64,000 bases of DNA. It comes from Rutidosis leptorrhynchoides. Taxonomy: Eukaryota > Streptophyta > Magnoliopsida > Asterales > Asteraceae. The stretch is taken from assembly GCF_046630445.1 (NCBI RefSeq), contig NC_092342.1, positions 82,076,001 through 82,140,000 of the forward strand. The letters are read 5' to 3'. Position numbers and translations under genes: made by a program. Shown here one piece after another: positions 13,785 to 24,600 of the stretch (within the stretch, counting starts at the first letter, position 1; each line of letters begins with the position of its first letter). Below the pieces are notes generated by a model that worked only from the letters and a program-made list of their open reading frames with translations, did not search any database and had not been told where the DNA came from.

Positions 13785-16417
13785 AAGAAATTTCGTCCCC
13801 GAAATTTGATAGAGGTTGTTATGGATAACAATAAGAAGGTTTTCATGACAAATATAAGATGATAATGGAGTTTTATCATCATTGAGTAATGTAGATAAAA
13901 CGATTCGATTATGCGAAGAATATAAATGAGACTATCGTAAAAGAGTGAGATGAGTAAAATATATTCGTCTTAACCGATGACGTAGTTATGATTGATTTCC
14001 GGGATTTAAAGGATTTAAAGAGAATCTTACGTAATAAGATTCGGTTCTTTGGTGATTAAGGAAATCAGGATCTTCTTTGATTATATGCAATAATCTGTAT
14101 CGATTGCTCTGTCGGATATTTCACTATAAATTCACCCCTTCGTTTCCTTATTTTCCACGACTCACACCTTTTATTCTTTCTCCCTTGATTCTTACTTTAA
14201 AGCATTCATCAATATGCTCCATCCAGTCCTGATTCTTAATATACTCCTAACTTTTATATCTGTCATTCTTCTTTTTTATCTACCACCAGAAGAATCTTTT
14301 TACTTCTACTATACTCTTGTGTTTATAGTGTTTCTAATTCTCCCGTGTCTCTATATTGCTATCTGCATCGATATACACGGTTTGTAATTTCGGGGTTATT
14401 ATCGAAGTTTATATTCTTCATTATTTTTCGGAGCTTCATGCTTTCGTTTTCTCTTCCCGACTTCGAGTCAAGCGAGTAATGGTCCGGAATTCGTAGATAT
14501 GAAATTCAGAATGAACATAGCTAATGCTCTAAGAAGAAAATGGTAATAGAACGATTTTGATTTGTTAAATTACCAGAATACCCTGGAGAAGACCGAGTCA
14601 TCCAGAAAAATATTCTCTTGATATGTTTAGAGATTAGATAGAATGTAAGAGTCATGTAAATGGCACATGATGACGGTACTGTGAATCATCATGCTTCATT
14701 AGAATCTCAGCATGACTTACTGTAATATAATGATGTTGATCAAGTGTCATTATATTATACTAATCCATGCTTCAGTTCCCAACACTACTTCAAACATTCA
14801 TATTTTAAACTCGAAGGTTTCAGAATTTAGAAACTAACACAGTTTCTTTTATGTTGCAGATATTACGGAGAGATAAATGATCTCAGATAAGAATAGTTGT
14901 GAAAATATCGCCAGAAATATGGAGGATATTTATAATAGAACATACGAGAATATCTTAGAATTTCTAATATCAATGGATGATGGAGAAGATTTGTCTGTGA
15001 AGGTTTAGAATGAGAAATAAGATGTTTCCTAACGATTTCAGCAGGCACAGAATCATTTGGATTCTTTGAAGGAAAACTTATTCTTTGTGATTTGTCCACG
15101 GCTTTCTTCATAGTTTCACATAATCCGCTTTTCGGTACTAAATTTTCTATCGAGCGTTCCTAACACTCCTTTCTTTATCATCAAACTTTTGGCCATTAAG
15201 ATCATCTACAACATGCTGCTTCGTCAGTATTTTCAAAGTTAACTGATCTGGGTCATCGGTTATCAAACCGAGGTAGTTTCAGGAGAATTGTGTTTTTAGA
15301 ATGATTAATCACTGATGGTAATATTGTGGAATATAAAAGGTTCCCCAGTAACAATAAAGAGTACGCATATATATCGCGGTTATAATAAAGTTGTTTCGGA
15401 TGAAAAGTCGGAGTTGACTTGCTGGAGCTGTGACAAAATTAGCTACTTTGGAAAGGGATTGCAAAACGATCTTCGGTAATAACAATGTCAAAGGAACTAG
15501 AACAGATACGTGTCAAACGTTTACTCAGTTTTCGAGGGTTTTTCGGGTGCATAACTATATGCATCAATCTTTTCTTCCGTAGATGAAGTGCAGTTGGTTT
15601 ATCCTCTCGATTGAGGTGTTTTTAAGAATCATGATAGATTTGAACGCTGATTGTAATCGTCGAGATACAATGAGGTTTAAGATGAAATCAAGTGGCAATA
15701 TTGAAGAAATGTTTAGTTTCATATGTTATAATCAATATTTTAATTCATTTTAATTGTCCAATGTCATTAGTCCACAGTCGATAGTCCACAGTAACAGTCC
15801 AATAATTCATATATAGTTTAATATATAATATACGAATTAATTAATACGTGTCGTGACCCGTATACCTCTCAGACTCGATCACAACTCAAACTATATATAT
15901 TATTGTAGAATCAACCTCAACCCTGTATAGAGAACTCGATCATTACTGCATATAGAGTGTCTATGGTGATTCCAAATAATATATATAGATGCGTCGATAT
16001 GATATGTCAAAACATTGTATACGTGTCCCGATATTTAAAGTGCGTAAAATAATTACAAAAATTAAATGACGATAAATAAAAGTGCGATAATTAAATTGCG
16101 ATAAATAAATTGCAATAAATAAAATGTAATCAGTTAGCTAGGAACAGTTAGCTGGAACAGTTAGCGTGGATTCTTAACAAAATTTTTCATAGTTAATTTG
16201 TTTGTTTCTAAAAGATTTTATTTTGTCATATGTTTTCTTCATATGCCACTTGTTGGATTCTGGGAAGTCAAAATCTAAATATGAAATTGAATGAAAATGG
16301 TTATTCTGCGGTGAACGGATACGTATATCGGTGGTTGTAAGTAGGATAGTAAATGACTGTTGAATCAGCTTCGACGAATGTACAATGTAACTTATTAAGA
16401 TGAAATCTAATTATTCC
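13785..16417 (-). other. Element A interior, non-coding and patchwork
   Basis: No ORF here has a recognisable product. Short open stretches (such as 14,863-15,111) share a few words with element E's interior (NPNDSVP and SKP contexts) but are not convincingly coding. Two parts resemble LTRs of other families in the window: 15,848-16,040 matches B's LTR at 10,726-10,910 in reverse complement (that is, sense with sense), and 16,050-16,112 resembles the GCGATAAATAAAAGTG-rich part of the Athila-like LTR near 7,000-7,130. The interior looks assembled from retrotransposon scraps. Confidence 0.7.
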
Positions 16418-16440
16418 TCGGGTATTACCTACCCGTTAAA
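16418..16440 (-). promoter_or_regulatory. Internal polypurine-tract/LTR-start-like remnant in element A
   Basis: In element sense the sequence reads AACGGGTAGGTA followed directly by ATACCCGAGG. The true 3' PPT of this element reads AACGGGTAGGTAC then TGTAATGACCCGG. The internal copy therefore looks like the PPT-LTR junction lacking CTGTA and one G. It lies between the ORF after the PBS and the rest of the interior. Confidence 0.6.
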
Positions 16441-16814
16441 AAAAAAATTCACCATTAATATTTTATACAAAAGAACTTTTAATTACAATCTTTATGAAAA
16501 CATATATACATATATATTTTCTTCAGATGAAATCATGAATTTAATGAGTTAATATGATATTAATCTCATTTGCTTTTCGGTTTGAGCTAGAATAAGAAAT
16601 CTCTAAAACTTTTTGAAACCACATATTCTTCGCAGAATATCAATGAAGTTATGGATCAATACTTCATCGTTCATTATTGTTGGTACTCCTTGGTATCTAT
16701 GGTGCGTATGATGTTGATGTTTATGGGACAGATTATGATGTCGAGACGTGTGATGCGGACGTTGTTTGTTAGTGGTGATGATGGTATTGTTGATGTTATT
16801 GATGGTGGTGCTGA

Positions 16815-17261
16815 TTATGCTGCTGGTGCTGTTGCTGGTGTTTGCAACCTTCGCACCATGTTCTCCAAAGCCGTCACGCGAGCGCGAAGTTCGTTAACTT
16901 CTGCTAGTACACCGGGATGATTGGCGGTTGGAGCGAGCGAATGAACAAGATTTGTAATATGGGATAGTATATAATCGTGACGAGATACTCTAGAAATGAG
17001 AGAGAAAATGGTGTTTCGAATAGGTTCACCGGTAAGTGCTTCAGGTTCATCGCTAAGACGGCAATTTGGTGGATGGAATGGATCACCTTCTTCTTGTCTC
17101 CAGTGATTTAGTATATTACGAACCCATCCCCAATTCATCCAGAATAGATGATGGGAAATTGGCTGATCCATTCCGGTGACGCTGCTTTCGGAGCCCGAAT
17201 GGAAATCCATATCGGCATAACTGTCGAAATCTGAAGAATTCGAACTAGATGCGGAATCCAT
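16815..17261 (-). CDS. Element A pre-gag-position ORF, function unknown
   Basis: A 148-residue ORF beginning MDSASSSNSSDFDSYADM, about 390 bp after the PBS. The frame is open further upstream to ATG 17,405, but the start at 17,261 gives the Ser/Asp-rich opening seen in the comparable ORF of element B. The middle (WMNWGWVRNILNHWRQEEG) is Trp-rich. The end (GVLAEVNELRARVTALENMV) has heptad spacing typical of a coiled coil and resembles the end of C's ORF (LRARVTELEE). No known enzyme domain is seen. It is the only good ORF in a non-autonomous element and may act in RNA or particle association, which is a guess. Confidence 0.55.
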   Translation of the reverse strand: MDSASSSNSSDFDSYADMDFHSGSESSVTGMDQPISHHLFWMNWGWVRNILNHWRQEEGDPFHPPNCRLSDEPEALTGEPIRNTIFSLISRVSRHDYILSHITNLVHSLAPTANHPGVLAEVNELRARVTALENMVRRLQTPATAPAA

Positions 17262-17653
17262 CTTGTATAATGGGGAAAATGAATTTTTGGTATGGAATAG
17301 ATTAAAGGAGTTAGATTTGGTACTCTTCAATACATAATTTACATATGTATATATAATACCAAAATCCTGTAAATTACGGAGAATCTTTGAAAAGATATCA
17401 GTCAAAGTTCACAATAATAGATATGCTAAGATAAGAATTCGTCTATACACTATCAATGCAGTAAATGCAGTAAAACGTGTCTAGACTTATGAATGATAAG
17501 CAGGTAATTTCCTAAGAATGATAAGCAGATGATTTCCGACTAGAAATGATAAGCAAAACTTTTGACATGTAGACACGGTCGAAGTCCAGACTCATTAATG
17601 CATCCTAACAACTACTAGTTAGACACACTAATGCAAGACCTGGTTCGCTACGA

Positions 17654-17670
17654 CCACCGCTCTGATACTA
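17654..17670 (-). promoter_or_regulatory. Element A primer-binding site, tRNA-iMet type
   Basis: In element sense TAGTATCAGAGCGGTGG starts 2 bp inside the 5' LTR. Its first 12 bases differ at one position from the usual TGGTATCAGAGC complementary to initiator tRNA-Met. Confidence 0.88.
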
Positions 17671-17672
17671 AC

Positions 17673-20370
17673 TGAAAGGACCCGTCCTAATCCACCTGGA
17701 CGAAGTCATCAACATTTGGTCCCATTGCGATGATCGGCTCCAAGTAATGTCCTTATATTGAGCAAATGCACAGCGGAAGACTTAATTCGTACCTGAGAAT
17801 AAACATGCTTTAAAGTGTCAACCAAAAGGTTGGTGAGTTCATAGGTTTATCTTAACAATCATTTTAATATGTTAATAGACCACAAGATTTCATAATCATA
17901 AACATAATACACTCGCAAGTGTATGTAAAGCATTCTAAGTGGTTGAGCACTTGGTAACCATACTTAATATTTAATCAACGTCGCATATTCCCTTTATTAT
18001 GAAATCTCACTACACCGTACCAAGTGTAGTCACCAAAACGAAGTACTGTGCAACCGTTGAATACTGGTCGTCCAGTCCGGTTGGGGTTGTCAGGCTCGAT
18101 AGATCTATCAACAGGATTCGCGTTTACAATACCCATGTAAATAGTAGTTACCAAGCTACAGGGAAATATGCCAGTGGTACAACTCAACGTAGAATATATT
18201 TTTAAGTACTTGTGTCTATTTTGTAAACATTTATAAAAGCAGCGTATGTATTCTTAGCCCAAAAATATATATTGCAAAACAATTAAAAAGGGAGCAAATG
18301 AAACTCACTTTTGCCTTGAAGGTATTTAATTCGATTTGGTCTCTGATAGATATCACGAACCTAACCATATATATAATATATCAACATATTTTCTTTTTAA
18401 GTAATCGTTACATATATATACTTTTAATATTTTTAATATTTTCTTAGTCCGTAGTTAGCAGTCCGATGTTAGTGGTCCACAATTAGTTGCTTAAATAAAA
18501 TAAATAAATAAAGACCCCATCGTATTCGTATTGATCATAATTAATCTCGACCCATGGTACCATGTGGTCAAATGACGTGTTGCGTTCATAAAGTACCGTG
18601 TTGTCAAATGACCTGTTGCGTACAATCATGAGGTCTTATGATTAATCTTCTCGTGTTGTTTACGGGTGGTCCTAAAATATATAAAATTAAATCATAAGTA
18701 ATTATATATAAAATATCATATTAATTAGAAAAGATATGATTAATTTACTTTTTCTCCAAATATTTTCGTAGCTAAACTAGCTTCGGATACCCAATCTTGT
18801 TTTAGTCGTAGTTTCTTCATTACAACTTCGTTTTTGTTGGTTCAACTTGCCACTTCCTTGGATTGAGTCAAATTTTAAGAATATGAACTGAAAATACCTT
18901 AGTTTGTATTCAAAATCATAGGTTATTGGTCAAACTTTGATGAAACTTATGAAAGTGATCATTTTCCATCATAAAAACAACATTTAATGATCATTTTTCT
19001 AAAAATACTTACACTTTGAGTTAAACCATGAAATTTTTATGTGTTAACATATTCATAAGAAATATCATTTTTTTCAGAACATGAACTTCCAATTCAAAGT
19101 TCAAGATGGTTTTTAATTATCCAACCCAAAACAGCCCCCGGTTGCACTCTGACGACGTAGATTCAGTTTTTAAGATGTTCTTTGTAAAACCAAGTTATAT
19201 CTTGTTAGGTTAGCATATCATTATGATATATTATAGGTCTTGAAGTGTTTTAAAAGTTAAGTTAGAAGGATCTATTTAGTTTGCGAACAAGTTTGAAATC
19301 ATTCAAACTATGTTCTTGTTGTAAAAATTTTATACCACAAAATAAGATAGCTATATGAATATGAATTGAATAAGATTATGAATAAGGTTACTACCTCAAG
19401 TTACTTGGACAAAGTTACTGCAAAAGATAAGAAATAATCTTGGAATCAAAGAGTGGTGGAGTTAGATCAAAAGGTTGGAAGTAAACTTCTTCAAATGAGT
19501 GGTTATTTTGATATGTTCTTGAAAGAGTTTTCTTATGGTGTTTAAGGCTTGTAATTGAAGCTAAATGATGGGAAAAATGCTTAGAGATGATCAAGTATGA
19601 AGTTAGGAGTATTTTGAGAGAGAAATGAGGGTGTAGGTATGAGAAAATGGAGTGAAGAAATGGTGTTCATTTATAAAAACGTTTTTAGTTTATAAAGAAA
19701 GAAAGGGATTCCTAATTTTGTTTTCTTACTAATAATTCATACTACTTGACAAATTCTAGTTACCTCATATCTAGGGCAGTAATAATGTTGATTAGGATGT
19801 TGATTTGATGTGTATATACCAATAGTAAATACATATAGAAGCTGGGTATGATACGGTTACATATACCCTGGATATACGTATAGAAATCTTGAGGAAACGG
19901 AACGAGAATTCAAATATAGCTATATTTTGTGAATATACTTATATTGTTTTATGTATTTAAGTCCTTAAAAAGTGATTAAATACATTATATATACGATACA
20001 TGTATAAGCATTATAGATTATAAGTATATATATCAAAGAATGTTACGTATAATTATCGTTTTGAAAACTTAAGTTAGTAGTTTCAAAATATACTTATAAC
20101 TCATTGTCATTAGTACAAAATGAGATGTTAAACCATCCTTAGATCATGTTAAATATATATAAATACATATATATACACAAACGTATAATTATCGTATGTT
20201 ATATAGTTCGTGATATCATCGGTCATATTGGATGGTCAAACGTTGTGTAAAACTCTTTTCAAAAACACAAGTCTCAACAATTTGGATTGCTTATCATGTT
20301 GGTATGGTTTAATTTATGTAAATATTAATCTCATAAGTATAATTTGGTCGGAAAATTCCGGGTCATTACA
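17673..20370 (-). repeat. Element A 5' LTR
   Basis: 2,698 bp, near-identical to 11,072-13,770. It ends GGTCATTACA immediately before target-duplication copy ATGAA (20,371-20,375). Confidence 0.93.
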
Positions 20371-21276
20371 ATGAACATATTTGTTATAGGTTATTGAATC
20401 GACCAGTGGCCAAGTCTTACTTCCCGACGAAGTAAAAATCTGTGAAAGTGAGTTATAGTCCCACTTTTAAAATCTAATATTTTGGGATGAGAATACATGC
20501 AGTTCTATAAATATTTTACGAAATAGACACAAGTAAATGAAACTACATTATATGGGTGAATGATCGAAGCCGAATATGCCCCTTTTGCTTGGTAACCTAA
20601 GAATTAGTAAATCGATCTACTAATTGACGCGAATCCTAAAGATAGATCTATTGGGCCTAACGAACCCCATCCAGAGTACCGGATGCTTTAGTACTTTGAT
20701 GTTGTTTTTATCATGTCCGAAGGATTTCCCGAAATGATAGGGGATATTCTTATATGCATCTTGTTAATATCGGTTACCAGGTGTTCACCATATGAATGAA
20801 TTTTATCTCTATGTATGGGATGTATATTGAAATATGAAATATTGTGGTCTATTATTATGATTTGATAATATATAGGTTAAACCTATAACTCACCAACATT
20901 TTTGTTGACGTTTTAAGCATGTTTATTCTCAGGTGATTATTAAGAGCTTCCGCTGATGCATACTAAAATAAGGACAAGATTTGAAGTCCATGCTTGTATG
21001 ATATTATGCAAAAACTGCATTCAAGAAACGTATTTTTGATGTAATATATTCTTATTGTAAACCATTATGTAATGGTCGTGTGTAAATGGTATATTTTAGA
21101 TTATCATTATTTGATAATCTACGTAATGCTTTTTAAACCTTTATCGATAAAATAAAGGTTATGGTTGTTTTAAAAATGAATGCAGTCTTTGAAAAACGTC
21201 TCATATAGAGGTCAAAACCTCGCGATGAAATCAATTAATATGGAACGTTTATAATCAATATGAACGGGACATTTCA
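20371..21276 (+). repeat. Element B 5' LTR, segment 2
   Basis: It begins with the second copy of the ATGAA duplication and continues B's LTR, matching 41,691-42,596. It ends GGGACATTTCA just before the PBS. It contains the conserved CTCACCAAC...GTTGAC hairpin block at about 20,889-20,950. Confidence 0.92.
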
Positions 21277-21278
21277 GT

Positions 21279-21290
21279 TGGTATCCGAGT
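21279..21290 (+). promoter_or_regulatory. Element B primer-binding site, tRNA-iMet type, decayed
   Basis: TGGTATCCGAGT, 2 bp after the LTR end, against the usual TGGTATCAGAGC: two mismatches. Confidence 0.8.
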
Positions 21291-21484
21291 GTTGGTCTTA
21301 GAGAACCAGAAATTTGCATTAATGTTTCTTATCGAGTTTATTAGGATACATTAGTGAGTCTGGACTTCGACCCTGTTTTCTTTAAAAATGATTGCTTAAC
21401 ACTTTTGTTGAAAACTATATATTATTAACATGTAAATATTATGTGATATATTAATCTCTTAACGTGTTTGATATTGTGTGATAG

Positions 21485-22057
21485 ATGTCTACCTCTAGTA
21501 CAAATTCCATCGACTCACCTAATAATAATGAAGAGTCGAATATACTTTGGGAAGATTCACAAATTTTCGAAGAGGAACCGGAAGAAGAGGAACCGGAAGA
21601 AGAGGAACCAGAAGAGGAGGAACCGGAAGAGGAGGAACCGGAAGAAGAAGAGGTTCCGGAGAAAGAAATATTGATACCTATAGTAAATCGATTAAATAAA
21701 AGAAAATCCTCAACCAACGAACCAAAGTTAATAATGGTCAATGGTGTTTCCGCCGAGGAAGCAAAATATTGGAAAGATTACCAATTTTCCGATGAATCGG
21801 ATCCCGATGAGGATTCCGATGATGTTATAGAAATTACCTCGACTCAATTTAATAAAGCGAAAGAAAATAATAAGGGAAAATGTATAAAAATAGAGAAACC
21901 CGATTCCAACCTCGATGAACTTTATATGTATCGGCAATATCCGTATTTCCTAAAATGTAACAATGACCCGGGAACCTCTAAACCACCAGGTTTTTCTAAA
22001 CCATTGTGGAAAACGACGGCTTTATTAGAGGAACACCATATATTCCTAGAAAATTAG
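21485..22057 (+). CDS. Element B acidic pre-gag ORF, function unknown
   Basis: A 190-residue intact ORF starting MSTSSTNSIDSPNNN about 195 bp after the PBS. Residues about 29-58 are a run of EEEPE repeats encoded by 15-bp DNA repeats (21,569-21,655). A second acidic patch (DESDPDEDSDDVIEI) lies near residue 105. The C-terminal third (YMYRQYPYFLKCNND) is less biased. No known domain is recognised. It is the only B ORF without a stop, although the rest of the element is ruined, so either it is under a milder mutational load by chance or its low-complexity code tolerates change. It sits directly before the F-box-like gene. Acidic ORFs in this place are also seen in A and C. Role unknown. Confidence 0.6.
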   Translation: MSTSSTNSIDSPNNNEESNILWEDSQIFEEEPEEEEPEEEEPEEEEPEEEEPEEEEVPEKEILIPIVNRLNKRKSSTNEPKLIMVNGVSAEEAKYWKDYQFSDESDPDEDSDDVIEITSTQFNKAKENNKGKCIKIEKPDSNLDELYMYRQYPYFLKCNNDPGTSKPPGFSKPLWKTTALLEEHHIFLEN

Positions 22058-22241
22058 GAAAACGAACCAAGTCCGAAGAAGAAGAAACCAGTGATTCAGA
22101 TTAGAGGGTTGTAATCATGTTGTGTATTATATGTATTGTAGTGTGCTTATACTTTTATGTTCTATGTAAAAATTGCTTGTATTGTTTGTTAATTATCTTT
22201 TACGAATCCAATCCTTGTCTATTTTACAGTATAAAAACAAA

Positions 22242-22936
22242 ATGGACGTTAAGGGTAGACAATCGAATATTTTAGAAGACTTACCAGAGGATATTATTGA
22301 GGAAATCTTGTCTAGAGTCGGTCAGAATTCATCAGCATATTTAGTTATGGCGAAATTAACTTGTCAAACATTTGACAGACTTTCCAGAAATGCCTTAATT
22401 TATAAAAGGCTTTCCTTTGATAGGTGGGGTATATCACATTGGGGAGACCGTAAGTTACGCCGTATTTTCTTTAAAGCGTTAAATGCGGGAACCCAAATGC
22501 AATTTTACGCTACTGGTTAAGAACCTATTTTGACTCAACATATCCCAACATAGGATTTCGTGAATTAGAAAGAGCTTCTAACATGCAACATAAAGAAGCA
22601 TGTTATGCTTACGGGTTAGTGATGTTCGCTTCTTACCAAAGTGAGAAAAAGAACATCGGATTGCAACTTTTAAATAAAACCTTCCCACAAGTGACGGATT
22701 CAGTAGTTGGGGTGAGAAACAAGGTTTTTGGATTATTACGAGGCTGTTGGACATTACGAAACCCTCGTACTTTTGACGACATTACAACATGCTGCCTAGC
22801 TAATGGTCATAACGGTTATTTTCCACAACACCAAGGATGGGAAGTCGTCTTAGTAAAACCAGAATGCATGAATTGTTTCTGGACTTATGAATTACGTGTC
22901 TTTATTTCCTTTACTGAACAACTTGCGTATTAACTA
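22242..22936 (+). pseudogene. F-box-like gene carried by element B, frameshifted
   Basis: Starts MDVKGRQSNILEDLPEDI. Residues about 11-60 fit an F-box (LEDLPEDIIEEILSRVG; MAKLTCQTFDRLSRN; IYKRLSFDRW). F-box proteins bind SKP1 in SCF ubiquitin ligases. After a shift near 22,510 the second frame continues with ELERASNMQHKEACYAYGLV, like the Sel1-type segment (EAxYxYGLxL) that follows the F-box in At2g35280-like plant proteins, then a Cys-containing tail (PECMNCFWTYEL). Across the shift the length is about 231 residues. It lies between the PBS and gag of a retrotransposon, where no F-box gene is expected. A pyrimidine-rich stretch ending CAG precedes the ATG by 13 bp and could be a splice acceptor. 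Homology is inferred by eye. Confidence 0.7.
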
Positions 22937-23103
22937 GGTTTATCTTCAAAATTGTCCTGTATCAAAGTGTACTATATTTCATGTTATATGTAATATAGCG
23001 AAGTTGTAAGTTTGAAGAATATTTTATGTGATATATTATTATAATCAGTTTTTCATATGGAATTGTAGTAGTTGAATTGTATATTAGCTACTAAGTATGA
23101 ACT

Positions 23104-23122
23104 TAACGGGTAGGTAGTACCC
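23104..23122 (+). promoter_or_regulatory. Internal polypurine-tract/LTR-start-like remnant in element B
   Basis: It reads TTAACGGGTAGGTAGTACCC. B's own 3' junction reads AACGGGTAGGTAC then TGTAGTGACCCGAAC. The internal copy matches it with CTGTA and one G missing, the same gaps as in element A's internal copy. It lies between the F-box-like gene and gag. Confidence 0.6.
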
Positions 23123-23255
23123 GAATTTAAACTTATAAAACGCTAATATGAAGAAAAAGCTTTTATAAATGAGTTCATATTATGCTACGAAATACTATTG
23201 ACTACTCTTAATATTTTGTATGATTAACTATATTCAGTTGGCTATTTTAAAGGAA

Positions 23256-24600
23256 ATGGCACCGACTACTCGACACACCATGAATATGAGCGAAGAGGAA
23301 TTTCGTACCTTTCTTGCTGCAAACATAGCCGCAGTACAGGCTGCGCTACATACCAACAATAACTCTGAATCTAGCAATGCAGCTAACGGCGCAAGAAATC
23401 GTGTAGGATGCTCCTACAAAGAATTCACTGCCTGCAAACCTTTGGAATTTGATGGAACCGAAGGACCAATTGGATTGAAACGGTGGACCGAGAAAGTCGA
23501 ATCGGTGTTTGCCATAAGTAAGTATACTGAAGAGGACAAAGTTAAGTACGCTACGCATACCTTCACAGGTACTGCGTTAACGTGGTGGAACACCTATCTT
23601 GAAAAGGTAGGACAAAATGCTGCTTACGCACTACCATGGTCGGCATTCAAGCAATTGATGAACGAGCAGTACCGTCCTAGCAACGAAGTCAATAAACTCA
23701 AGGCAGAACTTAGAGAGTTACGAACACAAGGGTTCGACGTTACCACATATGAACGACGATTCACAGAGTTGTGCCTATTGTGTCCGGGAGCATTCGAAGA
23801 TGAAGAAGAGTAGATCGACGCTTTTGTAAAAGTTTTACCAGTAAGGATTCAAGAATATGTGAGTTCACACGAGCCTGCTTCTATACAGAAGGCAAGTCGA
23901 ATGGCTCATAAACTCATAAATCAAATTGAGGGAAGAAATAAAGAGCAGGCAGCCGAAGAAGCCAACATGAAACAACTCAAGAGGAAGTGGGAGGAAAACG
24001 GTGACAAGAGTCACCAGTACAACAACAACAACAATTACAACCACAATCGCAACAACAATCCCAACAACCGCAACAACAATCGCAACAATAACCGCAATCC
24101 TAACAATAACTACAACAAACATCCCAACAACAACTACAACAACCGTTTCAACAATAATAACAATCCCAACAACAACCTCAATAACAACAACGGCAACAAA
24201 AACCAAAAACAGCCATGTCATAGGTGTGAAGAAAATCATCAAGGGTTTTGCACGACATTTTGCAACAGGTGTAAAAGAAATGGTCATAGCGCGACAAAGT
24301 GTGAGTTCTACGGATCAAAGTTTAACAGAACTAAAGGAACAAATAATGTCGGAACAAGTAATGCCGAAACGAATAGTGTCGGAGCAAGTAATACCAACGC
24401 TGTTTGTTATAAATGTGGAAAACCGGGCCACATTATTAGAAATTGCCCGAATCAGGGGAATACTAATGGGCAGGGCCGTGGAAGAGTTTTCAATATTAAT
24501 GCGGCAGAAGCACAGGAAGACCCGGAGCTTGTTACGGGTACGTTTCTTATTGACGATAAATCTGCTTATGTTTTATTTGATTCGGGTGCAGATAGAAGAT
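23256..24600 (+). pseudogene. Element B gag, broken
   Basis: Begins MAPTTRHTMNMSEEEFRTFL. It has the Tekay-type gag core (CSYKEFTACKPLEFDGTEGP; GTALTWWNTYL; EQYRPSNEVNKLKAEL). An in-frame TAG at 23,811-23,813 splits it. Then follow a long Asn-rich tract (24,020-24,200), two CCHC zinc knuckles ([28 protein letters not shown]) and the protease motif FDSGADR. A frameshift at about 24,595, just after DSGADR, breaks the link to pol. Compared with element C's intact gag the domain order is the same. The antisense frames across the Asn tract are artefacts of low complexity. Confidence 0.9.

Larger units (their letters stand above)
11072..20370 (-). mobile_element. Element A: non-autonomous LTR retrotransposon (LARD-type)
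   Basis: A complete element of 9,299 bp with two near-identical LTRs of about 2.7 kb, ends TG...CA and a perfect 5-bp target duplication ATGAA (11,067-11,071 and 20,371-20,375). It has a tRNA-iMet-type PBS and a PPT like those of B and C, so it used Tekay-type machinery. Its 3.9-kb interior has no gag, protease, RT or integrase. It would have to be moved in trans by an autonomous relative. The only plausible ORF sits next to the PBS. It is related to element E at the right edge of the window. Confidence 0.9.

Noticed and set aside
16651-16920. 89-codon + strand ORF
   Set aside because: Overlaps element A's ORF in antisense and has no domain.
22242-22936. Independent host F-box gene inserted by chance
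   Set aside because: Not fully excluded, but there are no introns, no flanking target duplication seen, and it lies exactly between the pre-gag ORF and the internal PPT motif, so carriage by the element is preferred.
23865-24287. Val-rich 140-codon antisense ORF
   Set aside because: Shadow of the Asn-rich gag tract.
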